DNA of 64,000 nt. Source: Candidatus Porisulfidus sp. TsSOB (lineage in GTDB: Bacteria > Pseudomonadota > Gammaproteobacteria > Poriferisulfidales > Poriferisulfidaceae). The stretch spans positions 248,001 through 312,000 of the forward strand of contig MRSX01000003.1 of the NCBI GenBank assembly GCA_002631715.1, read 5' to 3'. The position numbers were made by a program, and so were the translations under genes. This document shows positions 17,609 through 26,641 of the stretch, piece by piece. Under the pieces are notes generated by a model, which was given only the letters and a program-made list of their open reading frames with translations, made no database searches and had not been told where the DNA came from. The first letter of the stretch is position 1. The number at the start of each line of letters is the position of its first letter.

Positions 17609-19354
17609 ATGCACCTGAACCGACGCGAATTTCTGTCGGTGATGGTGGCGGCTTCGGCGGCAGGGATCCTGCCGTACCGCGGTGCACGGGCTGCAGATGC
17701 CCTGTACGATCTTCCATCTTTCGGCAACGTCCGAATCCTGCATTTCACCGACTGTCACGCGCAGTTGCTGCCAGTCTACTTTCGCGAGCCGGACACCAAT
17801 CTGGGGTTTGGGCCGGCACAGGGCCGGCCACCTCACTTGGTCGGGCAAGCTTTCCTGGATCACTTTGGTCTGAATGCAGGCAGCGCGGAAGCGCATGCGC
17901 TGACTTATCTCGATTTTCCGTCTTTGGCGGAAAAATACGGCAAGGTGGGGGGCTTTGCCCATCTATCCACCTTGATTTCGCGTCTGAGGGAGGCTGCAGG
18001 CGCAAATCGCACCTTGCTGCTGGATGGCGGAGATACCTGGCAAGGGTCGGCAACGGCCATGTGGAGCCAGGGCGCGGACATGGTGGAAGCGTGCAACCGC
18101 TTGGGCGTGGACGTGATGACGGGACACTGGGAATTCACGTACGGAGAAGAAGCGCTGCGCGCCAACCTGGCGCAGTCGGAAGCTGAATTCGTTGCCCAGA
18201 ACGTTTTCCTGACGGAAGAGGCCCTGTTCGATGAACGCCCGGCATTCGACGAAGAGACCGGGCACGCCTTTCAGCCTTATACCCTGCGCGATGTCGGGGG
18301 CGTGCAGGTGGCTGTGATCGGGCAGGCGTTCCCGTACACGCCGGTTGCGAATCCCAGGCGATTCGTCCCTGACTGGAATTACGGCATCCAGGAGGCCGCC
18401 CTGCAGACATTGGTCGGTGAGATCCGGGCACGCCATAACCCGAGCCTTGTCTTGCTGTTATCGCACAACGGCATGGACGTGGACCTCAAGCTCGCTTCCC
18501 GGGTGTCGGGACTGGATGCGATTTTCGGTGGGCATACCCACGACGGGGTGCCGGCAGCGATCAAGGTCAAGAATCCAGGAGGAATGACGCTGGCGACCAA
18601 TGCGGGGTCGAATGGAAAATTCCTGGGCGTCATGGATTTTCAAGTGAAGCAGGGCCGCATGGCCGATGCTCGTTATCGCTTGCTTCCGGTATTCTCCTCG
18701 ATGCTTCCGCCGGATCCTGAAATGCAGAATTGGATCGATCAGGCACGGTTCCCGCACTTGGAAACCCTGAACCAGCCGCTTGCGGTGGCGGGGCAGACCC
18801 TGTACCGCCGGGGCAATTTCAACGGGACTTTCGACCAGGTCATCTGCGAGGCGCTTCTGGAGCACTACGATGCCGAAGTCGCCCTGTCTCCGGGCTTCCG
18901 CTGGGGGACGAGCGTGTTGCCGGGCGAGACCCTGACCATGGAGCACGTCTTGGCCCAGACGGCCATCACGTATCCGGAAACGTACATGAACGAGATGAGC
19001 GGAGAGCAGATCAAACTGATCCTGGAAGATGTGGCAGACAACCTCTTCAACCTGGATCCCTACCGGCAGCAGGGAGGGGACATGGTGCGGGTGGCCGGGA
19101 TCGAATACAGTCTGGACCCGACGGCCCCGATCGGGGACAGGCTCCGGGACTTGCGCACTCGTGACGGCAAAGCGCTGGATCCGAAGCGTCGCTACAAGGT
19201 GACGGGCTGGGGGGTCGTCGGCTCGGTGGCGCCGGGGCCGCCGGTTTGGGATATAGTGAAGAATTGGCTTCTCTCACAGAAGGAAGTCAATCTTTCTACG
19301 CTCAACCAGCCGCGCTTGCTGAACGTTGGAAACAACCCAGGGATTGGGCTATGA
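17609..19354 (+). CDS. soxB: Thiosulfohydrolase SoxB
   Basis: A 581-residue metallophosphatase-fold enzyme with a Tat signal (NRREFLSVM near residue 4). Its dinuclear-metal motifs are visible: HFTDCHAQ, LDGGDTWQGS, VMTGHWEFTYG and FGGHTHDG. The C-terminal 5'-nucleotidase-like domain follows. SoxB hydrolyses the sulfate group from SoxY-cysteine S-thiosulfonate. soxCD are absent here, so the remaining sulfane sulfur would go to globules and the Dsr route. It starts 7 bases after soxK. Confidence 0.97.
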   Translation: MHLNRREFLSVMVAASAAGILPYRGARAADALYDLPSFGNVRILHFTDCHAQLLPVYFREPDTNLGFGPAQGRPPHLVGQAFLDHFGLNAGSAEAHALTYLDFPSLAEKYGKVGGFAHLSTLISRLREAAGANRTLLLDGGDTWQGSATAMWSQGADMVEACNRLGVDVMTGHWEFTYGEEALRANLAQSEAEFVAQNVFLTEEALFDERPAFDEETGHAFQPYTLRDVGGVQVAVIGQAFPYTPVANPRRFVPDWNYGIQEAALQTLVGEIRARHNPSLVLLLSHNGMDVDLKLASRVSGLDAIFGGHTHDGVPAAIKVKNPGGMTLATNAGSNGKFLGVMDFQVKQGRMADARYRLLPVFSSMLPPDPEMQNWIDQARFPHLETLNQPLAVAGQTLYRRGNFNGTFDQVICEALLEHYDAEVALSPGFRWGTSVLPGETLTMEHVLAQTAITYPETYMNEMSGEQIKLILEDVADNLFNLDPYRQQGGDMVRVAGIEYSLDPTAPIGDRLRDLRTRDGKALDPKRRYKVTGWGVVGSVAPGPPVWDIVKNWLLSQKEVNLSTLNQPRLLNVGNNPGIGL

Positions 19355-19374
19355 AATCTGAAGAGGAGGCATTC

Positions 19375-19842
19375 ATGAAACGAATCACTACAGGTTTGCT
19401 ACTGTTTTGCCTTGCGGCACCTGCCGTTGCAGGCAATACGGTCACGGTTAAGCTGATTACCGCGGACGTTGCCCAGCGGATCGTGGTGACCGCCTTGGAG
19501 CATTGCGCCAAGGAAGGCTATCAGGTCACTGCTGCAGTGGTGGCACGCGATGGACGGATCCAGGCGTTGTTGCGCCATGCGTTGGCTTCGCCGGTCACGG
19601 TCAAAATCGCCAAGAAAAAGGCAAAGACTTCAGCAAACATGCGCCTGCCAAGCATGGAAGTTCCAAAGCCCTTGGTACGTGCCAGCAAGAAGTTGACTCG
19701 TTTGCGCGGCGGACTGCCGATCGAGGCGGGAGGCCAGTTCTACGGGGGCGTCGGGGTTTCCGGCGCGACCGGGGAAATTGATGAGGCCTGCGCCCAGGCT
19801 GGCATTGATGAGGTCATGAGCGACCTGGAATTTGAAGAATAA
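19375..19842 (+). CDS. GlcG/HbpS-like putative heme-binding protein in the sox cluster
   Basis: A 155-residue exported protein with a signal peptide of about 20 residues (ending AVAG) and a GlcG/HbpS (DUF336) fold pattern: ITADVAQRIVVTALEHCAKE near the start, VVARDG, GGLPIEAGGQFYGGVGVSG and a DEACAQAGID ending. Members bind heme or cobalamin-like cofactors and recur in sulfur-oxidation clusters, but the exact role is not established. An AGAGGAGG site supports ATG 19375; an earlier ATG at 19351 overlaps soxB. Confidence 0.8.
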   Translation: MKRITTGLLLFCLAAPAVAGNTVTVKLITADVAQRIVVTALEHCAKEGYQVTAAVVARDGRIQALLRHALASPVTVKIAKKKAKTSANMRLPSMEVPKPLVRASKKLTRLRGGLPIEAGGQFYGGVGVSGATGEIDEACAQAGIDEVMSDLEFEE

Positions 19843-19851
19843 TTTGGAGTC

Positions 19852-20886
19852 ATGCGCAGGCTGTTTGCCGCTCTTTTGATCTGGACGCTGACTTGGCCCG
19901 CAGTTTGGGCTGAGTCTGACCCCGCGTTGGATTCGGACATGACGAATCCGGGTTACGTGCCCCACCCGGAGTGGTTCAAACAGTCGTTTCTGGACTTGAA
20001 CGAGGACATCGAAGAGGCTTCCGCGGAAGGCCGCCACCTGATGTTGTATTTCTATCAGGACGGTTGTCCGTACTGCAAGATGTTCATTGAGAACGGCTTG
20101 GGCCAGCACGATATTGCCGAATATGCGCAGCAGAATTTCGATATCGTTGCCATCAACATTTTTGGTGCGCTGGAAGTGACAGACGTGGATGGGGAAGCCT
20201 TGCCCGAAAGGGAGTACGCGATGAAGACCAAGGTGATGTTCACTCCGACCCTTTTGGTTTTTGGAGAGGAGGGCTCGGTCATCTTTCGCATGAACGGCTA
20301 CTACACGCCGCCCCGGTTCCGGGCCGTGATGCGCTTCATCTCGGAACGGCGCTATACGAGCGAGCGGTTCGTCGAATATTACGGGAGCCAGGACAAGCAG
20401 GCCGAAAACGGTGTTCTGTACGTTGAGTCTTCGACCTTGTCCGGGCCGCCGTTTGACTTGACGGATCGCGATCGCGACAAGCCTCTATTAGTCATGTTCG
20501 AACAAAAAGAATGCTTGGGTTGCGACGAGTTGCATCAGGATATTTTTCGTCGACCGGAAACGCAGGACATTCTTGAGAAATTCGAGATTGCGGTATTGAA
20601 TATCCGCGAGAAGGAACCACTGACAACCCCCTTAGGGAAAGAGATGGACTCCCTGAACTGGGCGATGCATTTGGGGGTTAAGGTTGTTCCTACGCAAGTA
20701 ATGTTTGATTCGGAGGGTAAGGAAGTCTTCCGGAACGAAGGCTATGTCAAGGCCTTTCATGTGCAGTCCATCCTGGACTATGTCGCTTCGGGGGCGTATT
20801 TGGAATACGACGAATTCCAGCGTTATATTCAGGTGCGGGCGGATCGTCTGCAGGAAAAAGGAGTGGCGGTTAACCTGATGGAGTAG
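19852..20886 (+). CDS. soxW: SoxW-like periplasmic protein with two thioredoxin-fold domains
   Basis: A 344-residue secreted protein (signal peptide to about residue 20, ending VWAES) with two tandem thioredoxin-like domains. The first has the redox pair in DGCPYCKMF (about residue 67). The second has it in QKECLGCDELH (about residue 222). Single-domain SoxW is thought to keep SoxY cysteine reduced; this version could be a duplicated form doing that. It is the last gene of the sox cluster, 24 bases from the convergent dsrN end. Confidence 0.8.
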   Translation: MRRLFAALLIWTLTWPAVWAESDPALDSDMTNPGYVPHPEWFKQSFLDLNEDIEEASAEGRHLMLYFYQDGCPYCKMFIENGLGQHDIAEYAQQNFDIVAINIFGALEVTDVDGEALPEREYAMKTKVMFTPTLLVFGEEGSVIFRMNGYYTPPRFRAVMRFISERRYTSERFVEYYGSQDKQAENGVLYVESSTLSGPPFDLTDRDRDKPLLVMFEQKECLGCDELHQDIFRRPETQDILEKFEIAVLNIREKEPLTTPLGKEMDSLNWAMHLGVKVVPTQVMFDSEGKEVFRNEGYVKAFHVQSILDYVASGAYLEYDEFQRYIQVRADRLQEKGVAVNLME

Positions 20887-20909
20887 AGGTTTTACTTTCA
20901 GGTCTGATT

Positions 20910-22286
20910 CTATATGTCGGCATGCTTTCTAACGAATCCTAGAAAACACCGAATCCACTCGAAACGCTCCGTGTGACGCAGGTGGCAATAGCTGGCAAAC
21001 AGATTGCCTAGGATCAGCCCGTCCATTTCCTCGGCCGTGCCGGTGCCGCGCTGGACTCGCCAGCCCCAGCGAAGGTCGCTATCCAGATTTTCAAGACGCG
21101 AGTAGTGAAATTCATGCGCAGACACCTGCAGTCCCGATGGCACCTCGGGCCATGGGAAGTCGCTCGTTGCTTCCAGTTCCACCAGTCCTCGCCCTTGCGG
21201 GCGCGAGTCCATCACGCAATCACCGGGGACAATGCCGACCATCTCGTGAGTCTGCTCTTCCCAGGAAATCTGTCTGGACAGGTACATAAGACCCCCGCAC
21301 TCGGCGTAGGTCGGCAATCCGGCCGCGATGCGGTCGCGCAAAGCTTCCTTCATCGGGACATTGGCCGACAGGGCTTCGGCCTGGGTTTCCGGGAATCCAC
21401 CGCCAAGCCACAGACCGTCCACCTCGGGGAGTTCGGTGTCGTGCAGCGCGTCAAACGGCACCAATTCCGCACCCAATTGAGCAAACTTCTCCAGGTCATC
21501 CGCGTAGTAGAACCCGAATGCGGCATCCCGGGGATAGCCGATGCGTAGGTCCGGCACGGGCGGAGATGCTGGCGTTTCAGTTTCCGGATCTGCAGCCGGG
21601 CTGCTTGCCAAGTCGATCAATCGATCAACATCAACACTCCCGGCCACGGCCTGACCCATTTTTTCGATGCGTTGATCCGCGTCGGCCTGTTCCGTATGGG
21701 TGATAAGTCCGAGGTGACGCTCGGTCAATTGCATGTCCGAGGATCTTCCAACGGCACCCAATACCGGCAGGTCGGTGTGCTGTTCCAAAGCATGGATGAG
21801 CTTGGATTCATGCCGGCTGCCGCCGGTCCGGTTGAGAATCACGCCAGCCCACTGTAGTTCGGAGTCGAACTCTTGGTAGCCAAGGACCAATGGCGCGATG
21901 CCGCGGGTCATTCCTTCGCAGTCCAGCACGAGCGCGACGGATGCTTGGAGAAGTTTGGCGAGGGCCGCATTGCTGTCGGAGCCATCTTCCGCCATGCCGT
22001 CGAACAGCCCCAAGTTGCCCTCGATCAGGGAACAGTCTGCGGTTGCGCCACGAGTCGCGGTCTCAAGGATTTCGCGGTCGGTCTGCGTGTTGTAGTCCAG
22101 GTTGTAGCAGGGCCGCCTGGCGGCGCGGGACAGCCACATCGGGTCAATGTAGTCGGGCCCTTTCTTGAAAGGCTGGATTGTGACCTCTCGCTGGCCGAGC
22201 GTGTGCAGGAGGCCGATGGAGAGACAGGTCTTGCCGCTGGACTTCCGGCTTGCCGACAGGTAGATCCGGCGGTTCTGGCCGGGCAT
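20910..22286 (-). CDS. dsrN: Siroheme amidase DsrN (CbiA/CobB family)
   Basis: A 458-residue cobyrinate a,c-diamide synthase homologue. The N-terminal P-loop domain carries SASRKSSGKTCLSIGL, DYIDPMW and EGNLGLFDG. The C-terminal class I glutamine amidotransferase domain has its cysteine in YAECGGLMYLS. In dsr clusters this protein amidates siroheme for DsrAB. It is the last gene of the dsr operon, 10 bases from dsrP, and converges with soxW. A cobalamin role cannot be excluded on homology alone. Confidence 0.9.
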   Translation of the reverse strand: MPGQNRRIYLSASRKSSGKTCLSIGLLHTLGQREVTIQPFKKGPDYIDPMWLSRAARRPCYNLDYNTQTDREILETATRGATADCSLIEGNLGLFDGMAEDGSDSNAALAKLLQASVALVLDCEGMTRGIAPLVLGYQEFDSELQWAGVILNRTGGSRHESKLIHALEQHTDLPVLGAVGRSSDMQLTERHLGLITHTEQADADQRIEKMGQAVAGSVDVDRLIDLASSPAADPETETPASPPVPDLRIGYPRDAAFGFYYADDLEKFAQLGAELVPFDALHDTELPEVDGLWLGGGFPETQAEALSANVPMKEALRDRIAAGLPTYAECGGLMYLSRQISWEEQTHEMVGIVPGDCVMDSRPQGRGLVELEATSDFPWPEVPSGLQVSAHEFHYSRLENLDSDLRWGWRVQRGTGTAEEMDGLILGNLFASYCHLRHTERFEWIRCFLGFVRKHADI

Positions 22287-22295
22287 GGGTAAAGC

Positions 22296-23495
22296 CTAGC
22301 TGGCCGGCTTGGGATCCGACAGGTCCTCGGGGAGGATGCCCAATGCGCCTAAGCCTGCGACCACAACAATCAAACCGATGGCGACACCGGTGAAGCCCAG
22401 CAGGAATTCCCAGATGCTCGGGACATAGGAAGCAATCACGCCGTCATAGAACGAACTGCTTTCCTCCATGCCGGGGAACAGAACCAGCGGATACGCTTGC
22501 CCGCCGATGATGATGACGTACATCTGGATCAGGCCACCGAGAATGACCAGCCCTGCGCCGACATGCGTGCTGATGCGGCAGGTCCGAGTCCTCGGGGCGT
22601 AGAACAGGGCAAGCGGCACAAGAGAACCGAAGCCAACCTGTCCGATCCAGAAAAGCTTTGAGTACAGGCTCTCGAAATTCAGGATGAATGCCTCATAGCC
22701 ATGGTGCTCGGTGGCATAGAGGTTGGTGATGTGATACGCCAGGACGAAGTAAAGCACCGCAGAGACGAATATGGCGAGCAGGTTCTTCAGGCGGAACAGC
22801 AAGGCGTCACCGAGCACTCGCCCGGAACCGCGACCTGCCGCGGTCAGGACCAGCATGAACACGGCCGTGCCGAACGAGAACGACATGATGATGAACAGGG
22901 GTGCCATGATGGCCGCGTCGTATCCTTGGCGGGCGACCAGAAAGCCGAAGATGGCGCCGGTACCCGTGGTCAGGACGAGACGCCACAGCAAGGCCAAGAT
23001 GCCGGCAGCCCGGGTCCAGCGGGCGAATGCAGGCTGGAACAACACGAACATATAAAGGGCGATCACGGCCAGCAGCCCGGTGTACAGGAAGATGTTCCAG
23101 GCGAAGATGGACTTGAAGTTGTAGTAGGTCATGGCCACGATCAGCCGGTCCGGCCGGCCGAGATCCAGCACCAGAATGGCCAAACCACCGATCAGAAGGC
23201 CTGCGGCCAGCAGCCCGGACAGACGGGCCAGCGGCTTGTAGGTGACTTGTCCGAATACGGAGGCGATGGACGCGACATTCAGCGCGCCGGATGCGGCGAC
23301 GATCAGGAACACGGCGAAGACGTGCGGGATGCCCCACACGACCTGGTTATTCATGCCGGTGATCCAATGCCCCTCGTGCTCCAGGTGGAGGAATCCGGCC
23401 AATCCGACCAGCGTCATGCCCGCCAGCACAGCGAGCAGGCCCCAGTAACTGCGACCGGCGTCCAGGGTGGCGTAGCGGACCGAGGCGATGCTCAT
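22296..23495 (-). CDS. dsrP: Membrane quinol-interacting subunit DsrP (NrfD family)
   Basis: A 399-residue polytopic membrane protein with about ten hydrophobic helices and the NrfD/PsrC pattern, for example DLGRPDRLIVAM and the YNFKSIFAWNIFLYTGLL segment. In the DsrMKJOP complex it passes electrons between the quinone pool and the periplasmic ferredoxin DsrO and cytochrome DsrJ. Its start overlaps dsrO by 4 bases. Confidence 0.94.
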   Translation of the reverse strand: MSIASVRYATLDAGRSYWGLLAVLAGMTLVGLAGFLHLEHEGHWITGMNNQVVWGIPHVFAVFLIVAASGALNVASIASVFGQVTYKPLARLSGLLAAGLLIGGLAILVLDLGRPDRLIVAMTYYNFKSIFAWNIFLYTGLLAVIALYMFVLFQPAFARWTRAAGILALLWRLVLTTGTGAIFGFLVARQGYDAAIMAPLFIIMSFSFGTAVFMLVLTAAGRGSGRVLGDALLFRLKNLLAIFVSAVLYFVLAYHITNLYATEHHGYEAFILNFESLYSKLFWIGQVGFGSLVPLALFYAPRTRTCRISTHVGAGLVILGGLIQMYVIIIGGQAYPLVLFPGMEESSSFYDGVIASYVPSIWEFLLGFTGVAIGLIVVVAGLGALGILPEDLSDPKPAS

Positions 23496-24214
23496 AGGTT
23501 CTGGTAGCGTACGCCGGTGTTGAGCCCGAGGTCGGCCCGGATTTGGGTCGCGCCGAACTCCCGGATGCGCTTGGAGATTTCGCTGTCCGGATCGTTCAGG
23601 TCTCCGAACAGGATGGCTTGATGTCCATCTTTATGGCAGGCTTCCGCGCAGGCGGTGGTGTTTTCCCCGGCATCGACCTTGTGTACGCACATCGTGCAGC
23701 TTTCGACGCAGCCCTTGCCTCGCGGAGCGTGGGGCAGTTGTTCGGTCAGGTTTTCATGGATGAACGAGCGCGCCTTGTAGGGGCAGGCCATCATGCAGTA
23801 GCGGCAGCCGATGCAGGTGTGTTTGTCGACCAGCACGATACCGTCTATGCGACGGAACGAGGCACCTGTCGGGCAGACATCCACGCAGGGGGGATTTTCG
23901 CAGTGCTGACACATCATCGGCAGCGAGATTGTCCGCCCTCCGAGCGGGTCGCGGACGGTCAATTTCCGAATCCATTGAGCATCAGTTTCGGGACGGCCGA
24001 GATCCTCCAGGTTGTGTTCTTCGTTGCAGGCCTCCACGCAGGCATCGCAGTCTTCCTGGCACAGCCGGGTGTCGACCAGCAGTCCCCAGCGCACGGCATC
24101 GGTCACCGGGACTTCGGGGTCCTTGGCGTACAGGAACACGCCGGGGGCGAGGGTCAGGGCACCGGCCGCGCCGGCTCCCTGCAGAAATTCGCGCCGGGTG
24201 AGATCCAGGCTCAT
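23492..24214 (-). CDS. dsrO: Periplasmic iron-sulfur protein DsrO
   Basis: A 240-residue ferredoxin-like protein with a Tat signal (LTRREFLQGAG at residue 5). Four cysteine clusters hold [4Fe-4S] centres: CQEDCDACVEACN, CQHCENPPCVDVCPTG, CIGCRYCMMACPY and CVESCTMC. It is the periplasmic electron-transfer subunit of DsrMKJOP. It overlaps both dsrJ and dsrP by 4 bases. Confidence 0.95.
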   Translation of the reverse strand: MSLDLTRREFLQGAGAAGALTLAPGVFLYAKDPEVPVTDAVRWGLLVDTRLCQEDCDACVEACNEEHNLEDLGRPETDAQWIRKLTVRDPLGGRTISLPMMCQHCENPPCVDVCPTGASFRRIDGIVLVDKHTCIGCRYCMMACPYKARSFIHENLTEQLPHAPRGKGCVESCTMCVHKVDAGENTTACAEACHKDGHQAILFGDLNDPDSEISKRIREFGATQIRADLGLNTGVRYQNL

Positions 24215-24639
24215 TGGATGGGCCTCCTGCGGAACAGGTCATTCAGGCTCAGTCGGGAGTGGCGAGGGATTGCGCCGTAGGCCTCATGCGGACGGTCGGC
24301 ATGGCATTCGAAGCAGTCGACGCGGATGCCAGCGAAGACATGGCAGCTGGTGCAGAAGTGGGTCGTTTCGGAACTCCGCGGAAAGCGTCCTTCCTCGTCC
24401 GGCTGCACGTGGCACTCCAAGCAGTTCTTCAGGGAGTGGCGGGTGGTGCGGATGCCCTTGTACATGGTCTCGTCGCGCTGGTGCAGGATGAATTCCCAGT
24501 GGCGCTCGCGCATCACCTGGGTGGGCTCCACGCACTGTTCACCCTTGGCTTTGGGAACAAACGGCTCCAACCCTTCAGCTGAAGCGTTCGAGAACGCTGT
24601 CAGTGCGACAACTGACAGCATGAGCAAAGTTGCTCGCAT
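24211..24639 (-). CDS. dsrJ: Triheme c-type cytochrome DsrJ
   Basis: A 142-residue exported cytochrome with a signal peptide (about residues 1-21) and three heme motifs, CLECH, CTSCH and CFECH, in the second half. This matches the triheme DsrJ of the DsrMKJOP transmembrane complex, whose catalytic role is still debated. It sits between dsrL and dsrO in the canonical order. Confidence 0.95.
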   Translation of the reverse strand: MRATLLMLSVVALTAFSNASAEGLEPFVPKAKGEQCVEPTQVMRERHWEFILHQRDETMYKGIRTTRHSLKNCLECHVQPDEEGRFPRSSETTHFCTSCHVFAGIRVDCFECHADRPHEAYGAIPRHSRLSLNDLFRRRPIQ

Positions 24640-24660
24640 GGCGTGCAGATCACCCCAGAA

Positions 24661-26619
24661 TCAATGCTCTCCCAGAGCCATGTCGATGTAGCCGGTCGGG
24701 CAGACGTCAGCACAGATATGGCAGCCGATGCAACGGTCGTAATCAGTGTCGACGTAGCGTCCGGTCGTATGTTCGTCCTTCTTGACCCGGAACACGGCAT
24801 CCTGCGGACAGAACACGACGCAGTTGTCGCATTCGAAGCACATGCCGCAACTCATGCAGCGTCCGGCTTCGGCGACCGCCTCCTCTTCGTTCAGGCCGAT
24901 TACGCGTTCCTCGAAATGACCCAGCACGGCCTCGCTGTCGGGCCCGGATTCGCCCCGGAGGGTGCGGGCCTGGTAAGGGAAGTGGGCGAGGAACAGTTTT
25001 TCGTGGGTGATGATCTCCTGGCTGGAGCGGTCCTCGTAGTTGTGAACCGAGAAGTCGCTGTCGCAGGTGCCCCGAGTCTCGCCGATTTCGTAGGGGGAGG
25101 GGTCCAGTCCCGCCTCGCTCAGTTTTGCCAGGAGGTCAAAGTGATGTACATCCACCTTCGGGCGCTTGCGCAGTTCGGCCTCTTTCAGATACTGGTCGAT
25201 GCCCTCGGCGGCGATGGATGCCTGCCCGATGGCAGTCGTCAGCAGGTGCGGGCGGATGATGTCACCTGCCACGAAGTGCCCGGGTCGGCCTTCGACCTCG
25301 AAAAACTTGCTGGCATCGATCAAGCCGCGGCCGTTGTCGAGTGCTTCCAGGCCAGCACTGAGGTCGCCGCCCTGGCCGATCGCGGACACGATCAGGTCGG
25401 CCTCGATCTCGAACTCCGTGCCTTCCACGGGGCTCGGACGGCCTTCTTCTATGGTGCATTCCGCCATTCTCAGGGCACGGGCGCGGCCGGTGTCGTCCAG
25501 CAGCACCTCGACCGGCATAACGCCGTCGCGAATATCGACGCCCTCGCGCAGGGCATCGTGTACTTCGTGTTCGGCTGCGGTCATCTCCTCCTTGGGGAAC
25601 AGGGAGGTCAGCGTCACATTGGCTCCTTCACGGGCTGCGGCCATTGCGGCATCGTGTGCCACGTAACCGCCGACGACGTGTTCGGGGCGCAGTTTTTCGT
25701 CCATGCTCGGGATATTGCCGAGGCGCCGTGCCACGGAAACCACGTCAATGGAGGTGTCGCCGCCGCCGACGCAGATGACGCGGTTGGCGGTCACCTGCAG
25801 GTGGCCCTTGTTGAAGGCTTCGAGGAAGGCAACGCCGGAGATGCAGTTCGGGGCATCGCTGTTGGGGACCGGCAGCTTGCGTCCGGTCTGGCAGCCGACC
25901 GCCCATAGGATGGCATCGAATTCCTTCTCCAGTTCTTCAATACTGACATCGGTTCCGACCTTGGTGTTGTTGCGCACCTCGATGTCGCCCATCTCCAGAA
26001 TGCGCTCGATCTCGCGGTCCAGGTAAGAGCGGGGCGTGCGGTAGCCGGGGATGCCGTAGCGCATCATGCCGCCGAGTTCTTCCTGGCTCTCGAAGACGGT
26101 GCTGGCATGGCCGCGGCGGCGCAACTGGTAGGCACCCGCCAGGCCTGCCGGACCGCCGCCGATGACGGCGACCCGCTTGCCGCTGGTCTGTTCGGGGCGT
26201 TCGAACTTGAAGCCCTCGTCGTAGGCCGAATCGCCGATGTACTGCTCGACTGAATTAATGCCGACGAAGTCCTCGACGTGATTGCGGTTGCAGCCGTCCT
26301 GGCACGGGGCCGGGCACACCCGGCCCATCATGGATGGGAACGGGTTGGCGTCGGTCGAGCGGCGGAAAGCGTATTCCTGCATGCTCATGCCTTCCGGCGG
26401 GGTCTCGATGCCGCGCACGATGTCCAGCCAGCCGCGGATGTCCTCGCCGGACGGGCAACTGCCCTGGCACGGCGGCGTGCGGTGCACGTAAGTGGGGCAC
26501 TTGTGCGAATGATCCGCCTCGAAGATCGAGTCTCCCGGCCTGGACCACTGGTAGTCGTCGTCTTCGAAACGACGGAAGGTGAGTTTCTGTTCCATTGGGG
26601 ACTCGTTTGAACTGCTCAT
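24661..26619 (-). CDS. dsrL: NAD(P)H:acceptor oxidoreductase DsrL
   Basis: A 652-residue iron-sulfur flavoprotein related to the glutamate synthase small subunit. An N-terminal cysteine cluster (CPTYVHRTPPCQGSCPSGED) comes first. FAD- and NAD(P)-binding Rossmann motifs follow (VAVIGGGPAGLAGAYQL; VICVGGGDTSIDVV). The C-terminus carries two [4Fe-4S] clusters (CMSCGMCFECDNC and CIGCHICADVCPTG). DsrL is essential for the oxidative Dsr pathway and couples sulfur oxidation by DsrAB to NAD(P)+ reduction. It lies 22 bases after dsrK. Confidence 0.96.
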   Translation of the reverse strand: MSSSNESPMEQKLTFRRFEDDDYQWSRPGDSIFEADHSHKCPTYVHRTPPCQGSCPSGEDIRGWLDIVRGIETPPEGMSMQEYAFRRSTDANPFPSMMGRVCPAPCQDGCNRNHVEDFVGINSVEQYIGDSAYDEGFKFERPEQTSGKRVAVIGGGPAGLAGAYQLRRRGHASTVFESQEELGGMMRYGIPGYRTPRSYLDREIERILEMGDIEVRNNTKVGTDVSIEELEKEFDAILWAVGCQTGRKLPVPNSDAPNCISGVAFLEAFNKGHLQVTANRVICVGGGDTSIDVVSVARRLGNIPSMDEKLRPEHVVGGYVAHDAAMAAAREGANVTLTSLFPKEEMTAAEHEVHDALREGVDIRDGVMPVEVLLDDTGRARALRMAECTIEEGRPSPVEGTEFEIEADLIVSAIGQGGDLSAGLEALDNGRGLIDASKFFEVEGRPGHFVAGDIIRPHLLTTAIGQASIAAEGIDQYLKEAELRKRPKVDVHHFDLLAKLSEAGLDPSPYEIGETRGTCDSDFSVHNYEDRSSQEIITHEKLFLAHFPYQARTLRGESGPDSEAVLGHFEERVIGLNEEEAVAEAGRCMSCGMCFECDNCVVFCPQDAVFRVKKDEHTTGRYVDTDYDRCIGCHICADVCPTGYIDMALGEH

Positions 26620-26641
26620 AGGGTTCTCCTGGGAGTGGTCT

